Shown here: positions 45,870 to 54,938 of the stretch, piece after piece
How positions within the stretch are numbered: the stretch's first letter is position 1
Layout: each line of letters opens with the position of its first letter
Assembly: GCF_018130615.1 (NCBI RefSeq)
Contig: NZ_JAFCKB010000019.1
Span: 99,238 to 163,237, forward strand
Length of the DNA: 64,000 bases
Source: Bradyrhizobium manausense
GTDB taxonomy: Bacteria > Pseudomonadota > Alphaproteobacteria > Rhizobiales > Xanthobacteraceae
Direction of reading: 5' to 3'
The notes under the pieces: generated by a model
What the model was told of the DNA's origin: nothing
Databases searched by the model: none
Seen by the model: the letters and a program-made list of their open reading frames with translations, nothing else
Made by a program: the position numbers and the translations under genes

Positions 45870-46826
45870 GTGCAGCTCCAGGAGTTTAGCCGGTGGACTC
45901 CGCAGATCTGGAGTCCGGCTCCTTTGGATGAGTGGGGTGATAAGCTCCAGTCCGTCTGCGGACGCTTCAACCCGTTTGGCTGGGAGCAGCGCAAAGTCGT
46001 TAATGGCGGCGTCGTGCTGTCCGACGTGGCGGGCACGGAGATTGTCCAGGTCGCCACGGATATCGGCCTTGTCCGCCGCGAAGAACGCGACATTCGCCTC
46101 GATTACGGCGAACACTTCTTTCTCCTCGTACAGTTGCAGGGCCTGTGTGCGGTCGAGCAGTTGGGACGCCAGAACATCGTCTCGCCCGGAGACTGCATCC
46201 TGGTCGATTCATCGCTGCCATCGAGCTTCTATTTCAACGGGCAGTTCAGCAATCATTTGTCCGTGCACCTGCCTCGGCAATTGCTGCTCTCGGAGAAGCC
46301 GAACGATTTCGAAGTCTCCCGGCGCCTTGGCGCCGAGGATCCAATGTCGATGATGTTGCGGGCGCTTGTCGCGAAGATACTGCAAACGCCGTCAAGTCAC
46401 CAAAGAGGGGGCGAGCTGCGTCAGTTACTCCTCCAGGTGACCCGGCAGGCTTTCGCTGCCGACGGGGCCGATATGCAGCTGTGCCCGAAGGAGCGCGCGT
46501 CCGGCCGGCTCGAGCTTGCGCATGTACTCGTCGATCGTCACCTCACGGCCGAGTGGCTGACACCGCAATGGCTTGCCAACAAGCTAGGCGTTTCCATGCG
46601 CACGCTTCAGGAGGATTTCAGCACCGGCGGCTCGACGGTGACGAGCTTCATTCGCGATCGTCGTCTCCGTCTTGCCCGAGATCGGCTCGTCGAAAAACAG
46701 CGTGGCGTCGACGGCGGGACGATTGCGGATATCGCGTTCTCCTCCGGCTTCAACGACATTTCCTACTTCAATCGCTGCTTCAAGAAAGCATTCGACTGCT
46801 CTCCGAAGGATATCGTCCGGAAGTAA
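45870..46826 (+). CDS. AraC-family regulator, FeaR-like
   Basis: 318 residues. The N-terminal AraC-binding-like domain (GRFNPFGWEQRKVVNGGVVLSD, GEHFFLLVQLQGLCAVEQLGR, PGDCILVDSSLPS) resembles FeaR/TfdS-type regulators. The C-terminal double HTH is WLTPQWLANKLGVSMRTLQEDF and then TIADIAFSSGFNDISYFNRCFKKAFDCSPKDI. FeaR activates aromatic-amine and phenylacetaldehyde oxidation in E. coli. This fits with the aldehyde dehydrogenase gene directly downstream. GTG 45870 has AGGGAGGAG upstream, so it is preferred over GTG 45834. Confidence 0.85.
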   Translation: MQLQEFSRWTPQIWSPAPLDEWGDKLQSVCGRFNPFGWEQRKVVNGGVVLSDVAGTEIVQVATDIGLVRREERDIRLDYGEHFFLLVQLQGLCAVEQLGRQNIVSPGDCILVDSSLPSSFYFNGQFSNHLSVHLPRQLLLSEKPNDFEVSRRLGAEDPMSMMLRALVAKILQTPSSHQRGGELRQLLLQVTRQAFAADGADMQLCPKERASGRLELAHVLVDRHLTAEWLTPQWLANKLGVSMRTLQEDFSTGGSTVTSFIRDRRLRLARDRLVEKQRGVDGGTIADIAFSSGFNDISYFNRCFKKAFDCSPKDIVRK

Positions 46827-46922
46827 GTCGCGCTGGCGTCCAATTGGGGTCGCGCTCTTTTCCAAGACAGAAGTGAGGCGATCGTCTTTGCTCAACCGAA
46901 ATGACGGTTGGGAGGCGCTCGC

Positions 46923-48329
46923 ATGCAACGCTGGAGTTTGGTGATCGATGGTCGCAAGGTTGCGACCGACGGATTTCAGGACGTTATCAACCCGTCGACA
47001 GGGGGGACGGTTGGCGCAATGCCGCTTGCCACGTCGAAGAATCTCGACGACGCGGTCGGAGCTGCCTCGCGCGCGTTTGCGCTCTGGAAGGATGTGCCCG
47101 ACCCCGAAAGGGCGGAAGCCTGCCGCGCGATCGCCGCAACATTGGAAGAGAATTCGGAAGAGCTCGCGAAACTCCTGACATTGGAGCAGGGCAAGCCGCT
47201 CAACGGACTGGGATCGCGCTTTGAGATTGGCGGTGCCGTCGCCTGGACGCGTCACACCAGCGAGTTGTCGCTTCCCGTGGAGGTCCTGCAGGACAATCCC
47301 GATGGGCGCGTCGAGCTGCATCGCAAGCCGATCGGGGTCGTCGGTTCGATTACCCCGTGGAACTGGCCAGTGATGATTGCATGCTGGCACATCATCCCGG
47401 CCATCCGTACGGGCAATACCGTCGTCATCAAACCCTCGCCGCTGACGCCGCTCAGCACAATCCGTCTCGTCGAGCTCATGAACGAGAAACTTCCGCCCGG
47501 CGTCGTCAATATCGTGACCGGCGAGAACGAGATCGGAAGCCTGATGTCGGCCCATCCGGGCATCGCGAAAGTGACTTTCACGGGCTCAACCGCAACCGGC
47601 CGTCGTATCATGCAAAATGCTGCCAGCACGCTGAAGCGCCTGACGCTCGAACTCGGCGGCAACGACGCCGGGATCGTTCTGCCGGATGCGGATCCGAAGA
47701 AGATCGTCGAGGGGCTGTTCTGGGGCGCATTCATCAACAATGGGCAGACATGCGCTGCGCTGAAACGGCTCTATGTCCACGACGGTCTTTACGAGGAAGT
47801 CTGCCGTGAACTGACCGCCTATGCGCGACAGGTTGTCGTTGGCGACGGACTTTCGGAAGGCTCGATTCTCGGACCCGTACAGAATCGCCGGCAGTTCGAA
47901 ATCGTCTCTGCTTTCGTCGATGAGGCTCGCAGCAAGGGCGGCCGAGTTCTGATCGGCGGCAATCCCGCCGGCGGGTCGGGTCATTTCTATCCAGTCACGC
48001 TCGTTGCTGATGTCGATCATGGTTGCCGCCTCGTCGATGAGGAGCAGTTTGGACCGGCTCTGCCCATCATCCGCTACCGCGAGGTCGACGAGGCCGTCGC
48101 GAAGGCGAACGCGAGCTCGATGGGCCTCGGCGGCTCGGTGTGGGGATCTGATCTTGAGGAGGCCAAACGCGTCGTGGCGCGGATCGAGGCGGGCTCCGTT
48201 TGGATCAACAAGCACGGCGCGATTCAGCCGAACGCTCCTTTCGGCGGCGTCAAGCAGTCCGGGTTCGGCGTCGAATTCGGCGTGGACGGATTGAAGGAGT
48301 TTACGACCGTGCAGAGCGTGTTCTGCTGA
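46923..48329 (+). CDS. NAD(P)-dependent aldehyde dehydrogenase
   Basis: 468 residues. ITPWNWPVMIACWHIIPAIRTG, FTGSTATGRRIM, the base in LELGGNDAGIVLPDAD and the nucleophile in NNGQTCAALKRLYV are canonical ALDH motifs; PFGGVKQSGFGVEFG closes the protein. GGGAGG precedes ATG 46923. With the GMC oxidoreductase downstream it could take an alcohol through aldehyde to acid. It differs clearly from the aryl aldehyde dehydrogenase at 37.1 kb, so the two probably serve different steps. Confidence 0.88.
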   Translation: MQRWSLVIDGRKVATDGFQDVINPSTGGTVGAMPLATSKNLDDAVGAASRAFALWKDVPDPERAEACRAIAATLEENSEELAKLLTLEQGKPLNGLGSRFEIGGAVAWTRHTSELSLPVEVLQDNPDGRVELHRKPIGVVGSITPWNWPVMIACWHIIPAIRTGNTVVIKPSPLTPLSTIRLVELMNEKLPPGVVNIVTGENEIGSLMSAHPGIAKVTFTGSTATGRRIMQNAASTLKRLTLELGGNDAGIVLPDADPKKIVEGLFWGAFINNGQTCAALKRLYVHDGLYEEVCRELTAYARQVVVGDGLSEGSILGPVQNRRQFEIVSAFVDEARSKGGRVLIGGNPAGGSGHFYPVTLVADVDHGCRLVDEEQFGPALPIIRYREVDEAVAKANASSMGLGGSVWGSDLEEAKRVVARIEAGSVWINKHGAIQPNAPFGGVKQSGFGVEFGVDGLKEFTTVQSVFC

Positions 48330-48372
48330 GCGGACGCGCGCCAGGCAGCTTGCCCTTCGGGGGAGGGGATTG

Positions 48373-49968
48373 ATGCAGGAATACGACTTCATCGTCGCCG
48401 GCGGCGGCTCCAGCGGATGCGTGGTGGCTTCACGTCTGTCGGAGAATCCGCAGCATCGCGTGCTGCTGATCGAAAGCGGACAGCGGGATACGGACAAGTA
48501 CATCCATATTCCTGCAACGTTCTTCAAGGTTCTCGAAAAGGGCAGGGACGCGCTGTTCTATGCTTCCGAGCCCGAAGCCGGCCTGAGGGGACGTCCGTCG
48601 ATCGTCCCTCAGGGCCACGTCCTCGGCGGCGGCAGCTCCGTGAATGCGATGGTCTATATCCGGGGCTCGCGCCAGGACTACGATACGTGGGCACAACTGG
48701 GATGCCGGAACTGGAGCTACGACAAGGTGCTTCCTGTGTTCCGCGATCTCGAAAGCAACCAGCGCCTTGCCGGCAGGTATCATGGCGTCGGCGGTGAACT
48801 GACCGTTTCGGACAGGGCCTACGGTCATCCGCTGTCGTGGGCGTTCATCCGCGCCGCCCAGGAGGTCGGAATTCCCTATAACGAGGACTTCAACGGATTG
48901 CGACAAGAAGGCGTCGGATTCTATCAGACGACCACCAGCAAGGGACGACGCCGCAGTGCCGCGGAAGCCTTTCTGCGCAAGGCGGAGGCTCGCCCGAACT
49001 TGACGATCAGAACGGCGACGCGCGTCAACAAGGTCGAGTTCGACGGAAATCGAGCGACCGGCGTGGTGCTCAACGATGGATCGACCGTGAAGGTCAAGCG
49101 GGAGGTGATCCTGACCGCGGGAGCTCTCGCTACGCCCAAGATCCTGCAGCTCTCCGGAATCGGGCCAGGTGCACATCTGCGCAAGCACGGCATCGACATC
49201 ATTGCGGATCTACCTGGCGTCGGCGAGAACTATCAAGACCACCTCGAAGCTACCGTTCAGTGCGAGATCAAGGATCCGATCTCGATTTTCGGCGAGGACA
49301 AGGGCCTGCGTGCCGTATCGCACATGCTGCAATACATGCTGACCAGGACGGGGCTGTTGACGTCCACGGTCGTCGAGTCCGGCGGCTTTGCCGACACCGC
49401 CGGGACCGGCGAGCCGGACGTCCAGTTTCATGTGCTGCCGACATTCAACGGATTTGCCGACCGCCCGGCAGAGCCGGGGCATGGCATCTCGATCGGGCCG
49501 TGCGTCTTGCGTCCGCAGTCGCGCGGGTCTGTCCGGCTCCGGTCCACAAATCCGGCTGACCCCGCGCTCTTCGTTGCCAATTCGCTTGCCGAGCAAGCCG
49601 ATGTCGACACGCTCACGCGTGGAGTCGAACTTGCGATACGGATCACCGAGGCTCCGTCATTGGCGCGTCTCGTAAAGCGCCGCGTTCTTCCGAAGCCGGG
49701 TTTGGAGGCGGATGCCGACGCGCTTCGTGATTATGTGCGCTCGATCTCGAAGACCGTGTTCCATCCTTCCGGCACTGCGAAGATGGGGGCGGCCGACGAT
49801 CCGATGGCGGTCGTATCGGAAAATTTGCAGGTGCGCGGGGTCGAAGGACTCCGCGTCGCTGACGCCTCGATCATGCCACGGCTTGTCTCCGGCAATACCA
49901 ACGCTCCGACGATGATGATCGGTGAACGGGCGGCGCGTTTCATCCTGGGCAAGGAAAGCGCCGCATAG
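48373..49968 (+). CDS. GMC-family FAD alcohol dehydrogenase/oxidase
   Basis: 531 residues. The FAD-binding motif VAGGGSSGCVVASRLSE opens the protein, then GHVLGGGSSVNAMVYIRG and LTAGALATPKILQLSGIGPG (GMC signature 2). The active-site pair is His in FHPSGTAKMG and Asn in SGNTNAPTMMIGE. Relatives oxidise choline, polyethylene glycol, aryl or aliphatic alcohols. GGGAGGGG lies before ATG 48373. It follows the aldehyde dehydrogenase gene by 43 bp, so together they should convert an alcohol to an acid. Confidence 0.88.
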   Translation: MQEYDFIVAGGGSSGCVVASRLSENPQHRVLLIESGQRDTDKYIHIPATFFKVLEKGRDALFYASEPEAGLRGRPSIVPQGHVLGGGSSVNAMVYIRGSRQDYDTWAQLGCRNWSYDKVLPVFRDLESNQRLAGRYHGVGGELTVSDRAYGHPLSWAFIRAAQEVGIPYNEDFNGLRQEGVGFYQTTTSKGRRRSAAEAFLRKAEARPNLTIRTATRVNKVEFDGNRATGVVLNDGSTVKVKREVILTAGALATPKILQLSGIGPGAHLRKHGIDIIADLPGVGENYQDHLEATVQCEIKDPISIFGEDKGLRAVSHMLQYMLTRTGLLTSTVVESGGFADTAGTGEPDVQFHVLPTFNGFADRPAEPGHGISIGPCVLRPQSRGSVRLRSTNPADPALFVANSLAEQADVDTLTRGVELAIRITEAPSLARLVKRRVLPKPGLEADADALRDYVRSISKTVFHPSGTAKMGAADDPMAVVSENLQVRGVEGLRVADASIMPRLVSGNTNAPTMMIGERAARFILGKESAA

Positions 49969-49989
49969 CCCACCGCGGCGGGGGACTAT

Positions 49990-50886
49990 TCAAGGGGAGC
50001 GCTTTGCAACCCGCGACAGCATTGCAACGAATGCTGTGACTTTCGGTGGACGAAAACGGGCGGCGGGATAAACGACGTGGATGCCACCTGAGGGCAGCGT
50101 CCAGGACGGCAGGACATGGACGAGCCGTCCGGCTTTCAGATGCTCCGCAACCAGAAAATCCGGCAACACGGACAGGCCTCCGCCAGCGAGCGTCGCCGCA
50201 AGCACCGCGGGCGTCGTGTTGATCGTAATGGTTTGCTGCATTCGAACAGTGCGGGCTTCGAAATCGTTTCTGGTGAAGCGCCAGACCAGTGGCTCGCTGA
50301 GCGCTCCATTGGCGATGAACGGCAAGGCCGTGAGTTCGTCGGGCTGGTCCGCGCGGATCGCTACGGCGATCTCCGGCGGAGCGACCAAGAATTGGCGGAA
50401 CGCCCCCAGCCGTTTGGCTTGCAGACTCGAATCGTTCAACCAACCGACGCGGATCGACAGATCGATCTGGTTGGCGACGAGATCTGTCCTGACATCCGAC
50501 AGCACGAGATCGACACTGCATGCCGGATACTTCCGCGCAAATTTGGCCGCGAGCGGCGCAATGGTCGATGCACCGTAATCGTTCGGTGCTGCGATCCGCA
50601 GCACCCCCATAGGCTCGGCATTCGTCTGGGCGAGCTCGTCCACGGCATCTTCCGCCTCGCGCAGGATCATGACGCAGCGAGCATGCAGCAGACGGCCGGC
50701 CTCGGTCGGTTCCACTCTCCTGGTTGTCCGGAGCAGCAGCGCTGTTTTCAGCTCGGCTTCGAGCCGCGCGACTTGCTGGCTGACGACGGTCTTCGTGATG
50801 CCGAGCCGCTCCGCAGCACGTGTGAAGGACCCGGCGTCGACCACCGCTGCGAAATAGGCCAAGCGGTTGAGGTTGATCGTCTCCAT
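49990..50886 (-). CDS. LysR-family transcriptional regulator
   Basis: 298 residues. HTH: LAYFAAVVDAGSFTRAAERLGITKTVVSQQVARLEAELKTALLLRTTRR. Ligand domain: GVLRIAAPNDYGASTIAPLA onward. The pattern SFTRAAERLGITKTVVSQQVARLE belongs to the large DmlR/PecT-like group. It is divergent from the DsbA-like and metallo-beta-lactamase-fold genes, with a TTGTTA-N5-TAACAA palindrome between them, so it probably controls those two genes and itself. Confidence 0.88.
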   Translation of the reverse strand: METINLNRLAYFAAVVDAGSFTRAAERLGITKTVVSQQVARLEAELKTALLLRTTRRVEPTEAGRLLHARCVMILREAEDAVDELAQTNAEPMGVLRIAAPNDYGASTIAPLAAKFARKYPACSVDLVLSDVRTDLVANQIDLSIRVGWLNDSSLQAKRLGAFRQFLVAPPEIAVAIRADQPDELTALPFIANGALSEPLVWRFTRNDFEARTVRMQQTITINTTPAVLAATLAGGGLSVLPDFLVAEHLKAGRLVHVLPSWTLPSGGIHVVYPAARFRPPKVTAFVAMLSRVAKRSP

Positions 50887-50901
50887 CCTGCCTCATCCAG
50901 A

Positions 50902-50918
50902 TTGTTAGCTAATAACAA
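50902..50918. promoter_or_regulatory. LysR-type operator TTGTTA-N5-TAACAA
   Basis: A perfect six-base inverted repeat with 5-bp centre, fitting the T-N11-A LysR box. It lies in an AT-rich 115-bp divergent region just upstream of the LysR start and about 85 bases before the DsbA-like gene. Confidence 0.5.
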
Positions 50919-51001
50919 ACAATATGTCTTATTATCTGATATTTATCAACTAATGATCTCGCGCTAAGTCTTCCCGCACGGATCGCGGGCGGATCAAAAT
51001 C

Positions 51002-51631
51002 ATGCGGATCACCTATCTCTTCGACCCTCTTTGCGGCTGGTGCTACGGCGCCGGGCCTATGCTGGAGCAAATTGCGCGGCTCGATGACGTCACGCTGGAG
51101 CTAGCACCGACCGGCCTGTTTGCAGGCGAGGCGGCTCGTCCCATGGACCAACATTTTGCGGCCTACGCCTGGCAAAACGATCAGCGCATCGCGCGACTGA
51201 CAGGCCAGCCGTTCACTGAGGCCTATCGCACCAACATTCTCGGCACCAGTGGCACGTTCGATTCGGCCCCGACAACCCTTGGTCTCGTTGCTGTGGGTCT
51301 CACGGATCCCAACCGTGAGTTTGAGGCGCTGAAACTCCTGCAGCGTGCCCGCTACATCGACGGACGAGACAATTCAAACCCCCAGATCGTCGCCGACCTG
51401 CTCGAGAGAGCGCAATTCGCCGATGCAGCGCGTCGCGTCGGGATGCCAGACGATACACTCATCACGGCTTACCGGCGACGGATCGAAGCCGCGCGCGCCG
51501 ACATGGCGCGGTTCGCTGTCGAAGGCGTGCCTGCCCTGGTGGTCGGCGATGGTGCAGAGCGCCGGCTAGTCAGCAGCAGCCTGTTGTTCGGGCGGTTCGA
51601 GTTGCTGGCCGCCCAGTTGCGCGCGGCATGA
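51002..51631 (+). CDS. DsbA-family thioredoxin-fold protein
   Basis: 209 residues opening ITYLFDPLCGWCYGAGP, so a CxxC of sequence CGWC sits at the start of a thioredoxin fold with a helical insert, as in FrnE-like DsbA proteins. EGVPALVVG carries the cis-proline. No signal peptide is seen, so it probably acts in the cytoplasm as an oxidoreductase or glutathione-dependent isomerase. Its stop overlaps the longest frame of the next gene, and the preferred start there is 47 bp on. Confidence 0.82.
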   Translation: MRITYLFDPLCGWCYGAGPMLEQIARLDDVTLELAPTGLFAGEAARPMDQHFAAYAWQNDQRIARLTGQPFTEAYRTNILGTSGTFDSAPTTLGLVAVGLTDPNREFEALKLLQRARYIDGRDNSNPQIVADLLERAQFADAARRVGMPDDTLITAYRRRIEAARADMARFAVEGVPALVVGDGAERRLVSSSLLFGRFELLAAQLRAA

Positions 51632-51678
51632 CAGTCAAGGCCAATTTCCCCAACCAACGAAGCTCGAAGGAGAGACCA

Positions 51679-52578
51679 ATGTTCTCAAGGAGACAACTAA
51701 TGAAAACGACCCTTGCTGCGGGCGCTGTCGCTGTATTTGGTCCCGCCGATGTCGGGCATGCCGCTGAATCCAAACTGAGCTGGAAGCATTTTCCCGCCGG
51801 GCCCAACGGATTCTTCCGTGCGCCGGTGCTGCTCGAAGGTCCCACCGAGGCGATCCTGATCGACGGTGGCTTTTCTTATCCGGATGGGCGGGCGCTGGCC
51901 GAGGCGATCAAGGCGACCGGCAAGAAGCTGGCGACCATCTACGTTAGCCAATCCGATCCGGACTACTATTTCAGCCTGAAGCCCGTGCGAGAGGCCTTCC
52001 CGAATGCCAAGGTGCTGGCGGCATCGGCGACGCTGGCGGCCATCAAGGGTAACGTGGAGAAGAAACTTGCGGTTTGGGGTCCGCAGTTAAAGGACAACGG
52101 CCCACAGACCCTGGCAGACGTCGTGCTGCCGGAAGCATTCGATGGGGCCACTCTCACGGTTGATGGCGAAACGGTCGAAATCGTCAACGCCGACGGCCTT
52201 GCCAACCGCCGTTATCTCTTCGTTCCCTCCCTGAACGCCGTGTTTGGCGGCGTGATGATCTTCTCCGGCGTTCACGTCTGGACCGCCGACACACCGACCA
52301 AGGAGCAGCGCGCAGCCTGGGTTGCGAACCTCGACAAGATCGCCGCCCGCAAGCCGTCCGTCGTTGTGCCGGGTCACATGTCTCCGGGCGTTGCCGTGGA
52401 TCTCTCTGCTGTCGAGCACACCAGGAAGTATCTGCTCGCCTTCGACGAAGAGCTCGCCAAGGCAACCGATGCCGCAGCTCTGAAGGCTGCCATGGAAGCG
52501 CGCTTCCCGAACCTCGGCATGGGCGTGGCGCTCGATATCGGCTCCAAAGTTGCCAAGGGCGAGATGAAGTGGGGCTGA
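51679..52578 (+). CDS. Exported metallo-beta-lactamase-fold protein with altered metal motif
   Basis: 299 residues. MFSRRQLMKTTLAAGAVAVFGPADVGHA is a Tat-type signal (SRRQLMK). The fold follows: LLEGPTEAILIDGGFSYPDG, TIYVSQSDPDYYFSLKPV and VVPGHMSPG. In active family members the middle segment carries HxHxDH; here it reads QSDPDY, keeping only the Asp. The later His in PGHM remains. The enzyme may bind metal differently or be a non-catalytic relative. AAGGAGAG precedes ATG 51679. It is probably co-transcribed with the DsbA-like gene under the divergent LysR. Confidence 0.8.
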   Translation: MFSRRQLMKTTLAAGAVAVFGPADVGHAAESKLSWKHFPAGPNGFFRAPVLLEGPTEAILIDGGFSYPDGRALAEAIKATGKKLATIYVSQSDPDYYFSLKPVREAFPNAKVLAASATLAAIKGNVEKKLAVWGPQLKDNGPQTLADVVLPEAFDGATLTVDGETVEIVNADGLANRRYLFVPSLNAVFGGVMIFSGVHVWTADTPTKEQRAAWVANLDKIAARKPSVVVPGHMSPGVAVDLSAVEHTRKYLLAFDEELAKATDAAALKAAMEARFPNLGMGVALDIGSKVAKGEMKWG

Positions 52579-52622
52579 GACGAAGCGCGGATCCGGGTTG
52601 ATCCGCCTTCGTCAGCGACGCG

Positions 52623-53042
52623 TCAGACCAGCTCGATGTCAGCAGGATAACCTGCCGCATTGAGCTTTTCGAAAGATGCTCCGGTCAGAATATGCCGGGG
52701 CTCTGGCAGATCGCCTGGCGTTCCCCAGGCGCAGCCAGTGCTCCGGCAAGCCTTCATGTCGTAGACAAAGGCTGCGGCAAGATCGATCAGGATCTCCCGC
52801 CATGTGACGACATAGATGTCGTCGCGGATCTTCCAGTAGCTCGTTTCGTCCGTACCGCAATCGCCACGGCGCACACCCTTCAGGCACTGATATGAGTACC
52901 AGTGCGTATTCAGGTAGACGTGCTCGTAAACCGTGTCCTCGCTGTAGCGGTAGATCGCCCGGGTCCCAATAAGTTCGCGCGTCGGCGCGGGAGCAGGAGA
53001 TTGCGATCGCGGCTGTGAGCCTGGAAGCGGAACGCTCGTCAC
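52623..53042 (-). pseudogene. MoaF-like protein, C-terminal half only
   Basis: 139 codons from GTG 53042. APTRELIGTRAIYRYSEDTVYEHVYLN, YWKIRDDIYVVTWREILI and AAAFVYDMKACRSTG match the C-terminal half of the MoaF-like protein at 44968-45762 (APTRELIG is identical). The N-terminal half is missing: the sequence upstream belongs to the tail of a broken integrase. So the gene was probably cut when the island was inserted or rearranged. A free-standing C-terminal domain that is still expressed cannot be ruled out, since the frame itself is intact. Confidence 0.65.
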
Positions 53043-53299
53043 ACCGGAATTCTCGATCGGTCCAATAACATATGGGATCGATGGAATGAGAAATATCTCA
53101 ATAGAATGAATGGCTTATATCGACGATTCGCCGCGGCGCCCATGGTGGATTGGACCGATTCACGAGCTTCGGATTGTCCAAGGAGCTGAGCCTCAGATTG
53201 ATCTTTGCTCAGTTTGGACGACGGGTCGGACCACACCCCGCTTGCCAGCTGCAACGACGCTCTCGATCGCATGCCGGTATGCGCCTCTTCCGAGCCAAC

Positions 53300-54295
53300 C
53301 CCGAGGGCATGATCTTGGGCAATCGATGTGCTCAACCCCGCAAACACCGCGCAGCTAATCGCCTGCTGCTGGCTGCGCAAATGATCTTCGAGAAGCTTGT
53401 GTCGCGTGTCGCGTAATATAGCCTCCGTTTACTCCGGGAATAGCATGGTTTATCAGGAGCTTGGCGTCGATTTCCGAGACACCTGCTGCCGTTGCAATCG
53501 TACGGAAGGTTTGACGAAGGTCGTTGCCCCACTTCGATAGCATTTCCCGGTCCTCTTTCGTTTCCGCTAGATGCCCTGACGCGCTGTCAGCCGGAAAGAC
53601 CCACTCTTGTGCTTGCGCGGGATACATCTGCCTGCCGAACCGGGTTGCGCGGACGAGGCAAATGACCATCTGTCGCGACAACGGAATATCGAAGGCCTTC
53701 TACTTGCCTCCCTTTGGTTTAGGGATGTGCAGCGTGCGGCGCCTGAAATCTATGTGCTCCGGCTTGGCTTCCTGGAGCGCAGTAGGTCTAGAACCGCAAA
53801 GGAGAGTGAAGAGGTGGAACTCTCTGCGAACGGGGTTGTCTAGAGCGGCGAGCTGCGCGAACCAACCCTTCAGGTCATCTTCTCGCTGCGGTTCTTCCGC
53901 ACCAGATGCGCGTCGAGATACCGTTCCCAGGCCTGCCTCAGAGTGATGCTCGCGACCCTCCCGCCAATTGCGATCGCCGGAACGGGATGCGGTTCTTCGG
54001 CGTGTTTATCGTCCTTTGGGTGCCGTCCGCGGCTAATCTGGGCCAAGTACTCTTTGGCAGTGGCGCGCGCAGCGCGGGTCGACATCTCACTAGCATCGCC
54101 AATGGAAACCCTAATGGATGAAGCCCGCTTACCACCGCGCCTCAGGTCACCTTGGACGGTAAAGGTTCTCCGTCGCTTTTCAATGACCACGAAAAAGCCC
54201 TTCAATTCTTTATCACGCGCTAGGTACCAGCCTTCTTTCGGAGCGGGTAATTGAGCGATTGCCTTGTCGGTGAGCGAAATTCGAATATCGGTCAT
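53300..54295 (-). pseudogene. Tyrosine recombinase (phage-type integrase), decayed
   Basis: The N-terminal arm-binding domain is present (MTDIRISLTDKAIAQLPAPK; GWYLARDKELKGFFVVI; ITLRQAWERYLDAHLVRKNRS) down to about 53880. There the frame shifts and, by comparison with relatives, about 80-100 residues of the core-binding domain are missing. The catalytic domain resumes as LAALDNPVRREFHLFTLLCG, SRPTALQEAKPEHIDFRRRT and LHIPKPKGGK, is stopped by TAG at 53700-53702, then continues with KAFDIPLSRQM...WGNDLRQTFRTIA...LLINHAIPGVNGGYITRH. A tandem 7-bp duplication at 53399-53412 then shifts the frame; the tail KLLEDHLRSQQQAI is found in the next frame. The 3' limit is approximate. It marks a formerly mobile element. 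Confidence 0.8.
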
Positions 54296-54938
54296 ATTAC
54301 AAGAGTCCACGGCCGCCAAAACGGTTTTCAAACGGTGTTGGCGGATTGAGCAGTTGGAAGGTTTGAGTTCGATGGAGCGCGAAACTATGCGAGAAACACC
54401 TACAAACAAAGGGCTTCTCCAATACTCATCGTAGCGCGGCGTACATCTGGAAACTGTGGCGAAGGGATAGTACTGAACTCTTAATCAGCTGCTCTGTCGG
54501 AACCGCTCACTGGCGAGGCGACCGCGCGACGCTGGTGGCCGCAACGCATCGTTCGATGCCTTTCAGGACCAGGTAGCGAGACTCGCCATACCGCCGTTAA
54601 GGCGGGCGCGCATCCAGCCGAAACGACCTGTTGGTCTCCGGGGAATCGCGACGATGCTCACCGTTCTCGCTCCAAACTGCCGCAACGAAATCGCAACGAA
54701 TTGGGTGAAACGAGCGTGAACAAAACGGGACGCAAGGGCCCGTCGCAGCGAGAAAAATCAATAGCTTAGAAGATGCTCACTGCGTTCGGGACGCAGTGGT
54801 CTTAAGCCATCAGATCGCAACTTGAACCGAATGTCGGTATCGGTGGTTGCGCCTCCGCAATTTGAACCTGCGAAAATCTTGCCCGACCAGGCCGAGAACT
54901 GCGCACCGCTATGCAACCGAGCTCGGCGAATTGCTTAG
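54296..54938. other. Non-coding stretch in island with one hairpin
   Basis: About 640 bases between the integrase remnant and the DUF3223 gene. No coding frame is convincing. A perfect 8-bp hairpin, CACTGCGT/ACGCAGTG with a 5-base loop, lies at 54778-54798. It could be an old recombination or termination site. I searched by eye for a copy of the tRNA-Val 3' end here and found none. Confidence 0.45.

Noticed and set aside
53110-53416. Small plus-strand frames opposite the integrase tail
   Set aside because: No ribosome site or domain; the minus strand shows integrase residues.
54840-54885. Possible att copy of the tRNA 3' end (GCGCCTCCGCAATTTGAACC)
   Set aside because: Only scattered matches to the T-arm and no uninterrupted identity with 59195-59220.
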